Positions 34,136 through 42,776 of a DNA stretch of 64,000 nucleotides are shown piece after piece. A program made the position numbers and the translations under genes. Location of the stretch: assembly GCF_900580675.1 (NCBI RefSeq), contig NZ_UTBG01000243.1, positions 23,216 to 87,215 of the forward strand, given 5' to 3'. The notes under the pieces are model-generated. The model made no database searches and was not told the origin of the DNA. It saw only the letters and a list, made by a program, of their open reading frames with translations. The stretch comes from Pseudomonas viridiflava. GTDB lineage: Bacteria > Pseudomonadota > Gammaproteobacteria > Pseudomonadales > Pseudomonadaceae. Numbering within the stretch: the first letter of the stretch is position 1; each line of letters begins with the position of its first letter.

Positions 34136-35581
34136 CTAGTCGCGCCATTGAGTCAGGGCCAGCGCCACACGGTTTTCCAGCGCGCGGACCGGCGCGGCAT
34201 CGCTGACGTAATTATTGCTGATCATCGAGAACACCAGGCGCCGGCCCTCGGCGTCGGTGATGTAGCCGCTCAACGATGATACGCCGGCCATGGAGCCGGT
34301 CTTCGCGTGCAGATTGTTTTGCGCCGCGGTACCGCGCAGGCGATAGCGCAGGCTGCCGCCGGTCATGCGGTCGGCATTCCCGGCAATCGGCAACGCCGCG
34401 TACCAGGCACCAAACCAGGGTTGTTTGGCGGTGGCCAGCAGCAGGTCGGTGAGGTGCTGCGACGACACCAGATTGCGCCGCGACAAACCCGAACCGTCGA
34501 CCTGGCGCAACGTCGCCGGGTCCAGCCCCTGGCGCTGCATAAACGCCGCCACCGCCGCCACACCCGCTGCCGCCGTGCCGGCATTCGCGGTTTTGCGGCC
34601 CATGGCCTTGAGCAACGCTTCGGACATGTTGTTGTTCGAGAGTTTGAGCAACGGCGCGATCAAGTCCTGCAGCGGCGCCGATTGATGCTCCGCCAACACC
34701 GTGGCCGTCGCGGGGCTTGCGCCACCGATCACCCGTCGACCCAGCACCTGGATGCCTTGCTGCGCCAGCGCCTGTTCAAACAGATTGGCCACCAGTTGCG
34801 TCGGCTCCCACACACTCACCCACTGCCGGCTTTGCTTGCCCGGCGCCAACGCGCCCGTGAGTTGCAGCAGGTTGGTGCCGTGCTGGCGGGTGATCGCGTA
34901 GCGGTTGCCCGCGCCGCTCACCGCGCGGTTGCTCAGTTGCACATAATCGGTGGCCGGGCTGACCACCACGTTGACCGGCTGGCCGGGCGCGACGGGAGCC
35001 TTGGCGGTAACGAGTAAAGTGCCTGCATCAAAATCCGTATTCGGCGACACCGTCAGCGCCGAAATCTGCGCGCCGTAATAGGTGCTTTCGTCGTCATGGG
35101 CCCAGTCCACGCCCAAGCGCTCGGCGTCAAAAAAGGTGTCGTCGAACACCAAGTCACCCTGCACCTGGCGCACGCCCTGGCTCGCCAGCTGGGCGGCGAG
35201 TGCCTGGTAGTCGGCGAACTGCGTGGTCGGGTCGCCCAGGCCGCGCAGGTACAGGTTGCCCGTCAGGCGCTCGCCCTGGCGCGTGCCGTTGCTCAACAGT
35301 TGGGTGGAAAACCGGTACTGCGGGCCCAACACATCCATCGCCGCCGCCGTGGTCAGTAGCTTGAGGTTGGAAGCCGGGATCAGACGGCTACGGGGGTTGT
35401 GCTGGTAGAGGGTGGTGCCGCTGCGGGCGTCGCGCACCATCAACGAAACGGTGGCGCCGTTGAGGGCCGGGTCGGCCAGAAGGTGGTCCAGGGTCGCCGG
35501 AGTGGAAGTCGGCGAAACACTCGCGCAACCCCCCAGCAAAAAACTCAAGCACAGCAGGTTAAGCCATCGTCCAAAGTGCAT
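34136..35581 (-). CDS. dacB: D-alanyl-D-alanine carboxypeptidase/endopeptidase PBP4
   Basis: A 481-aa class C penicillin-binding protein that trims or cuts peptidoglycan cross-links. The three active-site motifs are present: SNLK (Ser71, Lys74), SNN (within LLKLSNNNMSE) and KTG (within HAKTGSM). The N-terminus MHFGRWLNLLCLSFLLGGC has a lipobox-like LGGC ending at Cys19, so it may be a lipoprotein rather than a free periplasmic enzyme. The frame is open far upstream, but the ATG at 35581 gives the signal sequence. Confidence 0.93.
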   Translation of the reverse strand: MHFGRWLNLLCLSFLLGGCASVSPTSTPATLDHLLADPALNGATVSLMVRDARSGTTLYQHNPRSRLIPASNLKLLTTAAAMDVLGPQYRFSTQLLSNGTRQGERLTGNLYLRGLGDPTTQFADYQALAAQLASQGVRQVQGDLVFDDTFFDAERLGVDWAHDDESTYYGAQISALTVSPNTDFDAGTLLVTAKAPVAPGQPVNVVVSPATDYVQLSNRAVSGAGNRYAITRQHGTNLLQLTGALAPGKQSRQWVSVWEPTQLVANLFEQALAQQGIQVLGRRVIGGASPATATVLAEHQSAPLQDLIAPLLKLSNNNMSEALLKAMGRKTANAGTAAAGVAAVAAFMQRQGLDPATLRQVDGSGLSRRNLVSSQHLTDLLLATAKQPWFGAWYAALPIAGNADRMTGGSLRYRLRGTAAQNNLHAKTGSMAGVSSLSGYITDAEGRRLVFSMISNNYVSDAAPVRALENRVALALTQWRD

Positions 35582-35638
35582 CAGAATCGTGTTCCGCAAA
35601 GCTGTCAGTGGCGGCAACGCTAACAGCTCCGCCCCCAT

Positions 35639-35658
35639 GTGGCGAGCGGGCTCGCCAC
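35639..35658. terminator. REP-type single hairpin after the siderophore receptor gene
   Basis: GTGGCGAG-CGGG-CTCGCCAC is a perfect 8-bp stem with a 4-nt loop, between the receptor stop (35680) and the dacB start (35581). It has the GTGGCGAG start of a REP unit. There is no T-run, so any terminator activity is uncertain. Confidence 0.6.
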
Positions 35659-35679
35659 GAAAACACCGCAGGTAGTAGC

Positions 35680-38100
35680 CTAGAACTCCAGCGTGCTCGA
35701 TACCGACACCTGCCGCGCATCGCCCATGGACACAAACAACCGGCTGGCCGCCGAGGTGTAATAGACGCGGTCGAACAGGTTCTTCACGTTGAGCTGGAAC
35801 TTGACCTTCTGCCCATCGATTTTGGTGTCGTAGGTGGCGAACGCGTCCGCCACGGTGTAGCCCGGCAGGGTGAAATCGTTGGCGGCGTCGCCTGCGCGCT
35901 CGCCCACATAGCGCGCACCGGTGCCCACGCGCAGCTGGTCGCCGCCAAAGATATTGCCGAAGTCGTAGGCCACCGACAGCGAGCCGGTGTGCTTGGCGAC
36001 GTTTTGCAGGCGGTTGCCTTGCAGCGTCGGGTCCTGGTCTTTCACGTCCAGGGCGTCGGTGTAGGCATAGCTGCCGATCACACTCCACTGGTCGGTCAAC
36101 TGGCCGGTCGCATCCAGCTCCAGGCCGCGAGAACGGACTTGGCCAGCCAGACTATAAATGGTGCTTCCGGCAATTTCCGACGACACCAGCACGTTGCGCT
36201 TGTCGATATTGAACAGCGCCGCACTGGCGGTGATGCGCCCAGGAATATCGAGCTTGGCGCCCAGTTCCCAGGATTTGGATTCTTCCGGCGTGAGGTCGCC
36301 GGTCAAGGTGCTGCCATCGGCCAGCGCCGCGATGGTGGAGTTAGGCTTGAACGACTCCGTGTAGCTGCCATAGAACGACAATTCGTCGGTGTAGCGGTAC
36401 ACCAGCCCCGCGCGCGGCACCCAGGCCTGGCCGTTGCCGTCGGTGTTGGCCTTGAACGGCACGCCTTTGCCCGCGTACTGGTCATACATTTGGTAGCGCG
36501 CACCGGCGACGAAAATCCACTGGTCGGTGAGGTGAATCGCGTCCTGGAAGAACAGCGAGTCGCTGCGCAGCAGGTCAGTCTGAGCGCTGTCGGCAGCACT
36601 CACGGTGGTGCCTGCCACTTCGTTGCCATACACCGGGTTGTTGTAGTTGAAGGTGCCACGCGAGTTCTGGCGAATCAGGTCGGCGCGGTAGATCTTGCGG
36701 TATTCGTCATCCAGGCCGAACACCAGGTCATGCTGCATGCCCAGCACGTTGACCTTGCCTTCCAGGCTCGCGGTGGTGAAGCGGTCAGTGGTGATTGCCC
36801 CCTGAGTGCCGTCCATCTTGCGGGTCAGCGTGCCATTGGCATTCACCGCGCTGACGCGCACCTGGCTGGCGTCGTAGGTTTCACGGTTCCAGCTGTAGCC
36901 GAAATGCGCTTTCCAATCGTCATTCAAATCGTGGTCAGCTTCGAAGCGGTACAGGTCCGAGCGGCCTTCCATGTTGTTGAACGGCTCGTCCAGGCGCCGG
37001 GTGGCCGGGATATCCAAGGGGTGATTGGTTTTTGGGTCGATCGCGGTGCCTCGGTCGAACGGCGAGAGAAATTCCCGATGCTCGTAGGCAAACAGCAGCT
37101 TGGTGCTGTCGCCGAACCACGCCAATGACGGCGCCACCAGCGTCTCGCGGTGGGTGCCGAAGTTGCGCCAGTAGTCCTCGTCTTCATGGTCGACGATCAG
37201 GCGATACGCCAGGCCCGAGTCCCCAATGGGCCCGGTGGTGTCGAGGTTGCCGCCGCTGCCGTTCTTGCCGTCGCCGAAGGTCGAGCCGCGCACGGTCAGC
37301 GAGGTGGCCTGGGTCAGTTGCGGCTTTTTGCTGACGATATTGACCACTCCGCCCGGGTCCTGGATGCCGTACAGCAGCGACGACGGGCCCTTGAGCACTT
37401 CGACGCGCTCGGCAGTGGCGTTCAGCGCACGGCCCTGCACCAGCGGCATGCCGTCCTGCATGATCGAACCGTTCCGGTTGTCGCCAAAGCCGCGCAGCAT
37501 GACCGCGTCCTGGGTGCTGGCCAGGGTGTTGGCCTGGGTGATGCCGCTGATATTGGCGAGGGCGTCATCCAGGTTGCGCGGGGTCTGGTCGCGCAGCACC
37601 TGGGCCGGCACCACGTTGACGGTTTGCGGGGTTTCCAACAGCAGGCCGTGGGAGCGCATCACCGAGCTGGTGGGCGGTGGCTGGTAGCTGGTGCTGTCCT
37701 CGGCCTGGCCGGTACCGCTGATCGTAGTGGCGCCCAGGTTGAGCGCGCCGTCGGTGGGCAGCGGTTCCAGGGCCAGGGTGCGGGCGTCGATCTGGCGGAA
37801 GGTGAACCCGGAGTTGCCCAGCAGGCGTTGCAGGGCCTGGGTCGCGCTCATCTGCCCGCTGACCGCCGGGGCACTCAGGCCGTAAGGCGCTTCGTCGGTG
37901 TAGATCACGCTGATCCCGGTGACCCGGCTGAAATCGCTCAGGGCCTGGGGCAGCGGTTTGGCTGCCAGGGCGAAATTGAACTGGGCGCTTTGCTGTTCCT
38001 GTGCCTGCGCCACGCTCAGGGGCAGCAACGCCAGCCCCGACACCGCCAATACCGAGGCTCCCAGCCACTGTTTAACCAAACCGCCCGCCGTCGACTTCAT
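35680..38100 (-). CDS. TonB-dependent siderophore receptor with STN signalling domain
   Basis: An 806-aa outer-membrane receptor. It has a signal peptide (1-33, cut after SVAQA), an STN domain (about 40-112) of the kind that signals to a FecR-type anti-sigma, a plug with PQTVNVVPAQVLRDQTPRNLDDAL and LKGPSSLLYG, and a barrel ending in Phe. It belongs to the FhuA/FoxA/FpvA-type ferric-siderophore group; the ligand cannot be told. No sigma or anti-sigma gene is adjacent, although the STN domain predicts one somewhere. A weak Fur-like stretch lies at about 38127-38145. Confidence 0.92.
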   Translation of the reverse strand: MKSTAGGLVKQWLGASVLAVSGLALLPLSVAQAQEQQSAQFNFALAAKPLPQALSDFSRVTGISVIYTDEAPYGLSAPAVSGQMSATQALQRLLGNSGFTFRQIDARTLALEPLPTDGALNLGATTISGTGQAEDSTSYQPPPTSSVMRSHGLLLETPQTVNVVPAQVLRDQTPRNLDDALANISGITQANTLASTQDAVMLRGFGDNRNGSIMQDGMPLVQGRALNATAERVEVLKGPSSLLYGIQDPGGVVNIVSKKPQLTQATSLTVRGSTFGDGKNGSGGNLDTTGPIGDSGLAYRLIVDHEDEDYWRNFGTHRETLVAPSLAWFGDSTKLLFAYEHREFLSPFDRGTAIDPKTNHPLDIPATRRLDEPFNNMEGRSDLYRFEADHDLNDDWKAHFGYSWNRETYDASQVRVSAVNANGTLTRKMDGTQGAITTDRFTTASLEGKVNVLGMQHDLVFGLDDEYRKIYRADLIRQNSRGTFNYNNPVYGNEVAGTTVSAADSAQTDLLRSDSLFFQDAIHLTDQWIFVAGARYQMYDQYAGKGVPFKANTDGNGQAWVPRAGLVYRYTDELSFYGSYTESFKPNSTIAALADGSTLTGDLTPEESKSWELGAKLDIPGRITASAALFNIDKRNVLVSSEIAGSTIYSLAGQVRSRGLELDATGQLTDQWSVIGSYAYTDALDVKDQDPTLQGNRLQNVAKHTGSLSVAYDFGNIFGGDQLRVGTGARYVGERAGDAANDFTLPGYTVADAFATYDTKIDGQKVKFQLNVKNLFDRVYYTSAASRLFVSMGDARQVSVSSTLEF

Positions 38101-38208
38101 GCTGTGAGACCCGTGTAGAAAACGCTGTTAATGCGAATAGCTCGCAGTTTCAAGCACTACACGGATGGGCGGGAGATTTACCTCACATTTATTTGCAGAA
38201 ATTTTTAC

Positions 38209-39144
38209 TCACTGCGCCTGAATGCGAAAACCCAAGCGTGGGAAATGCACGTGCACGCTGCCGGCACGTTCATCGATACGCCGCAGGATCAGTTCCTCGC
38301 GCCCGGCAAACAACAGTTCGCCGGCCACCGGGTCAACCCCATAATCGGTAGCGTTGATGGCCACCTGTTGACCCGCCTTGAAGCCGTTGGGGTCTTCGAA
38401 TGTTTCATCCGGCAAAGCGGCGGGCGTAGCGTTGCGGGCGATCTCCAAGGCGCGTTCGGCGCTCATCTCGCTCGCGGTGCCATGCCCAAAGCCCAGCACC
38501 CGGGCCAACCAGGCCGACACGGCAGGATACGCATCCACCAGTGGCGCTGTGACCGCGGTGCCCTTGAGAAACCACAACGGGTGGGCCATCGCAAAGTCGG
38601 CAATCGACGGTTCGCCAAACAGGAAATCGCCAGGCTCGTGCTGCAACTGCTGCTCCAGGCGCAGCATCAGCGCCGGCCATTGATGCCTGGCAAGTTCAGC
38701 TGGCAGTCTGTTCGCCGTACCGCCGCTGAACAGCGCGCTACGGTCGGCGACAAACGCCTTCATGATCTCCGGCGGCATCCTGGCGAAGCGCACCGCTGCC
38801 GATTCCGGCTGGAATACCAGGCTGACGGTATGTTGAAAAACGACGCTGTCGGCCCAGTAGGCGAACGCCTGGGTGTTGATTTCCTGGCCAAGCGGAAACA
38901 GCGCAGGTGCAGATTTTTCCTGCTCAAGACGCCGAGCGATCAGGGCGGTGTCGCAATAAATATCGGCCCCCACCTGCAATACCGGCGTTTTGCGGTAACC
39001 GCCCGTCAGCGCCGTCAGATCGGGTTTTGGCGCCATCGCCGGGATCTGAACGGAGTGCCAGGACAAGCCCTTGAAGCCCAACAACAGGCGGGCCTTTTCA
39101 GCAAAGGGGGATTGCGGGTAGTGGTGCAGGATCAATTCGGACAT
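38209..39144 (-). CDS. Glutathione S-transferase-like protein with C-terminal extension
   Basis: A 311-aa protein. Residues 1-80 are a GST thioredoxin-like domain (LILHHYPQSPFAEKARLLLGFKG, then YRKTPVLQ). Residues 90-215 are a GST helical domain with the FLFGEPSIADFAM block. About 85 further residues (225-311) form a beta-rich tail with VAINATDYGVDPVAGELL, which ordinary GSTs (about 200-230 aa) lack. Function unknown. It stands alone between the receptor and a GIY-YIG gene. Confidence 0.85.
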   Translation of the reverse strand: MSELILHHYPQSPFAEKARLLLGFKGLSWHSVQIPAMAPKPDLTALTGGYRKTPVLQVGADIYCDTALIARRLEQEKSAPALFPLGQEINTQAFAYWADSVVFQHTVSLVFQPESAAVRFARMPPEIMKAFVADRSALFSGGTANRLPAELARHQWPALMLRLEQQLQHEPGDFLFGEPSIADFAMAHPLWFLKGTAVTAPLVDAYPAVSAWLARVLGFGHGTASEMSAERALEIARNATPAALPDETFEDPNGFKAGQQVAINATDYGVDPVAGELLFAGREELILRRIDERAGSVHVHFPRLGFRIQAQ

Positions 39145-39219
39145 GCCAGGCTCCGCTTGAGGGGTGAGCCGCTAGCTTAGCCTGCAACACTGCATGCAGG
39201 GACGATGGGAACCCATCAG

Positions 39220-39510
39220 TCAAATCAATGAACCACTGGCCGCCAGGCATTCCTTGGCGGTTTTCTTCAATTTCTTGATCAAGCGTTCCTGGCGCAACGC
39301 CTCGCCTTTGCTCGCGCACTGCTCGGTGTACACCAGCGCCACCGCCGGGCTGGACAGGAAAAACCGCGCGCCCTTGCCGCTCTGGTGAGAGGCGAAGCGG
39401 CGCACCGGGTCATTGCTGATCCCGCAATACAGCGCGCCATTGGCGGCGCGCACCAGGTAGACGAACCAGGGTTTGGGTTCAGTGGGAGTCGTCACGGATA
39501 CATTCGGCAA
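39220..39510 (-). CDS. GIY-YIG nuclease-domain protein (YhbQ-like)
   Basis: A 96-aa single-domain GIY-YIG protein. The core shows WFVYLVRAANGALYCGISNDPVRRF with the two Tyr and the catalytic Arg, followed by a Glu-containing helix (GEALRQERLIKKLKK) carrying the metal-binding position. Relatives such as E. coli YhbQ are linked to DNA damage tolerance, but the substrate is unclear. Confidence 0.88.
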   Translation of the reverse strand: MPNVSVTTPTEPKPWFVYLVRAANGALYCGISNDPVRRFASHQSGKGARFFLSSPAVALVYTEQCASKGEALRQERLIKKLKKTAKECLAASGSLI

Positions 39511-39531
39511 ACCAGAAGAACGCCAAGCTTA

Positions 39532-40002
39532 TCAACGACTGACCTGAAATGCCTTCAAGCCTTTGCGCGCCTGGGCACGCACGGCGTTTTTCAGCGCAGG
39601 CGACCAGCCCAGCAGCAGGCCCTTGAGGCCCAGGGCCTGACGCGACCAGCGCCACAGGTCGAAGTGGTCGTGGTGCTCGCAGATCTTGCCGTCACGAAAC
39701 ACAAACCGCGCGCCGATATCGTTGACCACGGTGTTGCCGGTCGCACTGAACAGGTAGGTCGCCACCCAATGCGCACTGCCGGTGGTTTCATCGCTGCGGA
39801 CATGGTCGAAGGTCAGGGAAAAATCCTTGGCACGGATGGTCAGCATCCGCCACATATCTCCGGCATCACGCCCGCGCAGCTCACCGAATGCGGGGTCGCT
39901 GAACAGCACGTCGTCGGTGTAGCAGGCCGCCATGGCCTCGGCGTCCAGGCGCTGGAAGGCACTGTAGAACTCGGTGATCAGGGCGTTATGGGCGTCGCTC
40001 AT
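39532..40002 (-). CDS. SnoaL-like/NTF2-fold protein
   Basis: A 156-aa protein with an NTF2-like cone fold: LITEFYSAFQRLDAEAMAACYTDDVLFSDPAFGELRG followed by beta strands (HWVATYLF, VVNDIGARFVF) and HDHFDLWRWSRQALG. SnoaL-like proteins include small-molecule isomerases and many members with no known role. The ATG at 40002 (MSDAHN) is preferred to the one five codons upstream. No operon partner is obvious. Confidence 0.85.
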   Translation of the reverse strand: MSDAHNALITEFYSAFQRLDAEAMAACYTDDVLFSDPAFGELRGRDAGDMWRMLTIRAKDFSLTFDHVRSDETTGSAHWVATYLFSATGNTVVNDIGARFVFRDGKICEHHDHFDLWRWSRQALGLKGLLLGWSPALKNAVRAQARKGLKAFQVSR

Positions 40003-40087
40003 GGGCAGGTTCCGCAAAAGGGTCGGGAAGCCGGCTACGATAATCCCCGGGGGCCGGAAACACTATCGGCATTGATCATGGGAATGG

Positions 40088-40723
40088 CTAAGGAATCATT
40101 CCGCAGCTGCGAGCGTAGGCAAACAGGTCGACATCGCTGGAAATGCACAGCCGGTTCATGGCCGTGCTTTTCTGCTTGCTGATGGTGGAGATGCTGCGAT
40201 TGACCTGGGCGGCGATCTGGCTGACCGTCATGCCGCTGGCGAGCATGCGCACCACTTCGCGCTCCTTGCCGGACAACTGGGGCTGCTGTGACTGATCACT
40301 GGTCCCCGCCTCGTCCATCTGCGCGCGCAAGCTCTCACTGACGAACGTTTTGCCCTGGCGGATCGCCCTGATCGCCAGCGGCAACTCCTTGGCCGACGCA
40401 CTTTTGGCGATGATCGCCCGGGCCCCCTGGGCAAAGGAGGCGCGCAGCGTGGCGATATTGGCGAACATCGTCACCAGGATAACCGGCAAGTCGGGATACT
40501 GGCGCTTCAACAATCCAAGCAATACATAACCATCGGCCTGGTGCCCACCGGGCATGGCGAAGTCCGTCACCAGCAGGTCACAGGGCGTAGTGTCCAACAT
40601 GTTAAGCAACGCATCGGGACCGTCGGCCTCGCCCACCACCTTGCACTTGCCGTCCGCCTCGATCACTACCCGCTGTCCAATACGCACAATGGGGTGATCG
40701 TCAGCAATTATTACGCGAAGCAT
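40088..40723 (-). CDS. RcsB-like response regulator (REC-LuxR HTH)
   Basis: A 211-aa regulator. The receiver domain covers 1-120, with acidic pair Asp8/Asp9, phospho-acceptor Asp54 (LVTDFAMPGG) and Lys107. The LuxR-type DNA-binding domain covers about 147-205 (LSGKEREVVRMLASGMTVSQIAAQVNRSISTIS). Overall it resembles RcsB and the RcsB-like regulators of Cup fimbriae in P. aeruginosa. It lies 199 bp downstream of a receiver-HPt gene on the same strand and beside a fimbrial operon, which it may control. Confidence 0.9.
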   Translation of the reverse strand: MLRVIIADDHPIVRIGQRVVIEADGKCKVVGEADGPDALLNMLDTTPCDLLVTDFAMPGGHQADGYVLLGLLKRQYPDLPVILVTMFANIATLRASFAQGARAIIAKSASAKELPLAIRAIRQGKTFVSESLRAQMDEAGTSDQSQQPQLSGKEREVVRMLASGMTVSQIAAQVNRSISTISKQKSTAMNRLCISSDVDLFAYARSCGMIP

Positions 40724-40922
40724 AGAAAACCACGAATGATGGCAAATTGATCAGGAAAAATAGCGCCGTACATCGCAGCCAACAACCGCCCAATGGAGGC
40801 GGGTTTTCACTAAGCCCCGTGTTTTTTGGCTCTGGAATTAATACCTACAAAATAAAAAGAAATACCTTACAAAACAAAGCTACAACCAACTGGAACCAAT
40901 CCTACATGCCGTCTGTTCAGCG

Positions 40923-41741
40923 TCATAAATCTGTCAAATAGCGCAGGTACACAATCACATCCTGCTCGAACTGTTGCAGTGCTTCCTGATTGATCACGAT
41001 GCCATGCTCACGCACGCTTTCAATCAAGCGGCCCGAGAATGCAACGGGCTCACGACCGGCGAGGAATGCCAGGCTGCCGAGCAAGCGATGCAGGCAATCA
41101 ACGGTGGCTTGTCGGTCCAGCGTGCTACAGGCTGCAAGCAGGCCTGCGTAGTCTTTATTGGCTTCCTGCAGGAGGCTGTGCAGCATCCGGTTCACCACCT
41201 GCTCATCGCCAAAGGTCTCGATCAATTCGGCCCGGGTTGGCCAAGCAGCCTGTGCCACCTCCTTCGCCGGCTGAATGCTGGCGTCGGGTGTTCCTGGCAA
41301 CCAGTGCTCGAGCACTTCGCGCAGGCGTTGGGCGGAGAGAGGTTTGAGCAGCCAGCCGTCCATGCCGGCTTCAAGGCCACGCTGCAGGTCGTCGGGGGTC
41401 AACTCTGCGCTCAAGGCGAGGATCGGGACACGCCGACGGCCGTCGGTTTGCTCGCGCAGGCGCATCCGCTGAGCCATGGCATAGCCATTCATTACCGGCA
41501 TCCGGCAATCGCTGATCACCAGATCGAAATCCCAGAACTCGCTGGCCGCCACTGCCGCCAGCCCATCGCCGACCACCTCATGGCACAACCCGAATTTTTG
41601 CAGGAACCACCCCATCAGTGCGCCATAGGTGGCGTGGTCTTCGGCAACCAGTACGCTGAGGTTGCGCCAGTGCGCGGGGGGGCTGGCCCAGGGTGATGTG
41701 TGCGTTGCCGGAACAGCAGCGGCGGGACCCTTTGGCCTCAT
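40923..41741 (-). CDS. Stand-alone receiver-HPt phosphorelay protein
   Basis: A 272-aa protein with a receiver domain at about 27-145 (acidic Asp35, phospho-acceptor Asp78 in LVISDCRMPVMNG, Lys133) and an HPt domain at about 170-265 with the phospho-His218 in CLHRLLGS. It looks like the C-terminal end of an RcsC/EvgS/RocS-type hybrid kinase without sensor or kinase parts. The ATG at 41741 has GAGG 7 nt upstream; the frame is open 32 codons further to 41837, with a hydrophobic stretch that is probably not translated. It would pass phosphate to the RcsB-like regulator downstream. Confidence 0.85.
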   Translation of the reverse strand: MRPKGPAAAVPATHTSPWASPPAHWRNLSVLVAEDHATYGALMGWFLQKFGLCHEVVGDGLAAVAASEFWDFDLVISDCRMPVMNGYAMAQRMRLREQTDGRRRVPILALSAELTPDDLQRGLEAGMDGWLLKPLSAQRLREVLEHWLPGTPDASIQPAKEVAQAAWPTRAELIETFGDEQVVNRMLHSLLQEANKDYAGLLAACSTLDRQATVDCLHRLLGSLAFLAGREPVAFSGRLIESVREHGIVINQEALQQFEQDVIVYLRYLTDL

Positions 41742-42100
41742 GGCCACCTCAATATCGATACTGGCGAAGAAGGTCTTATCAGCGGCCAAACCCGGCAGTC
41801 TGAAAAAGAACGCAATATCGATAAGAGCTATCCACACGAAGGTAGCGATAGCGATACAACAACTACGAAAGTATAAAATTTCCTACGCCGTGAGCGGCTA
41901 TTTCCGACACTCGGTGCATTCTCGTATTAGTTGTATTTCCCCACCCGCACCCCGGCGCTAAATTGCGCCCCAGCCCAGAAGGGCAACCCGCCAACTCACC
42001 TGGCGGGCAACTATCGAACTGACCCTACGCCCAACCGCGCCTCTTAATGCGCAGCGGTGACGCGCACCCGTCAGTTGACCCAACACTGAGACCACACAAC
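41742..42100. other. Divergent control region of the fimbrial operon
   Basis: A 359-bp stretch with no gene. The half next to the receiver-HPt gene (about 41830-41945) is AT-rich and should hold promoters. The half before the first subunit gene is GC-rich, with a perfect 7-bp hairpin at 41987-42007. Confidence 0.55.
41987..42007 (+). promoter_or_regulatory. Hairpin in the leader of the fimbrial operon
   Basis: CCCGCCA-ACTCACC-TGGCGGG, about 95 nt before the first subunit ATG. There is no T-run. It may be a leader RNA structure. Confidence 0.45.
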
Positions 42101-42733
42101 ATGAACAAGCACCTGATCGCCGTCGCCAGCGCCCTGTTGATCACCGGCACCGCCCCTGTATTCGCCGCCAGCACCGTGGACCTGACCGTCAAGGGCATCA
42201 TCACTCCGAATGCCTGCACCCCTGTCCTGTCCGGCGGAGGGGTCATTGACCACGGCAAGATATCGGCCAAGGACCTGAACACGGACAAGATGACCCTGCT
42301 ACCAAAAGCCAGCTTGCAAATGACCGTGACCTGCGATGCCGCCGCGCTGTTCGCCCTCAAAGCGACCGATAACCGTGCAGGCTCTGCAGCCGCCGGCGGC
42401 TACTTCGGGCTGGGCCTGATCAACGGTACCCAGAAACTGGGCACCTACAACCTGAACATGGGTTCATCCACTAACCCTCCGGTTGCCGACGGCGAAGTCG
42501 TGCAGTCCATTGCCTCTTGGGACAATGGCACCACGTGGGAGAAATACAGCTCCTTCGAGCCGGGTGCATTGCTCTCCGTGGCGACCCTGGCAGACGTCAG
42601 CACCCCACGCCCGACCCAAGTGCTGGTGACCGATATTAATTACGCCGGCTACATCAGCCGCACTGACGGTCTGGACCTGAGCAACGAAGTCACGATCGAC
42701 GGCTCTGCCACCATCGAAGTGATGTACCTGTAA
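42101..42733 (+). CDS. DUF1120 fimbrial subunit, first copy
   Basis: A 210-aa secreted pilin-like protein. The signal peptide ends at about residue 23 (VFAAS). The mature N-terminus VDLTVKGIITPNAC is an alternating hydrophobic strand leading to the first Cys, as in donor strands of chaperone-usher pilins. SGGGVIDHGKIS resembles the IDFGQLS block of PapA, and a second Cys lies in VTCDAA. The C-terminus is VMYL, with the penultimate Tyr typical of subunits recognised by PapD-like chaperones. It is most similar to the third copy. First gene of the operon; the ATG at 42101 is chosen over 42047. Confidence 0.88.
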   Translation: MNKHLIAVASALLITGTAPVFAASTVDLTVKGIITPNACTPVLSGGGVIDHGKISAKDLNTDKMTLLPKASLQMTVTCDAAALFALKATDNRAGSAAAGGYFGLGLINGTQKLGTYNLNMGSSTNPPVADGEVVQSIASWDNGTTWEKYSSFEPGALLSVATLADVSTPRPTQVLVTDINYAGYISRTDGLDLSNEVTIDGSATIEVMYL

Positions 42734-42776
42734 CCCCTTACGACCTCGACTCTGCCAACAAAGGTGCCGCCTGCCC

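Noticed and set aside
35608..37128. 506-codon open frame opposite the siderophore receptor
   Set aside because: Shadow; the minus strand has signal peptide, STN, plug and barrel in one frame.
38127..38145. Fur box upstream of the siderophore receptor
   Set aside because: Only about 11 of 19 consensus matches. A TGCGA-ATAGC-TCGCA dyad is there, but the evidence is too weak to list as a site.
40724..40922. Small RNA or small gene in the AT-rich gap between the response regulator and receiver-HPt genes
   Set aside because: No open frame with a ribosome site, and the stem at about 40784-40804 lacks a clear T-run, so there is not enough support.
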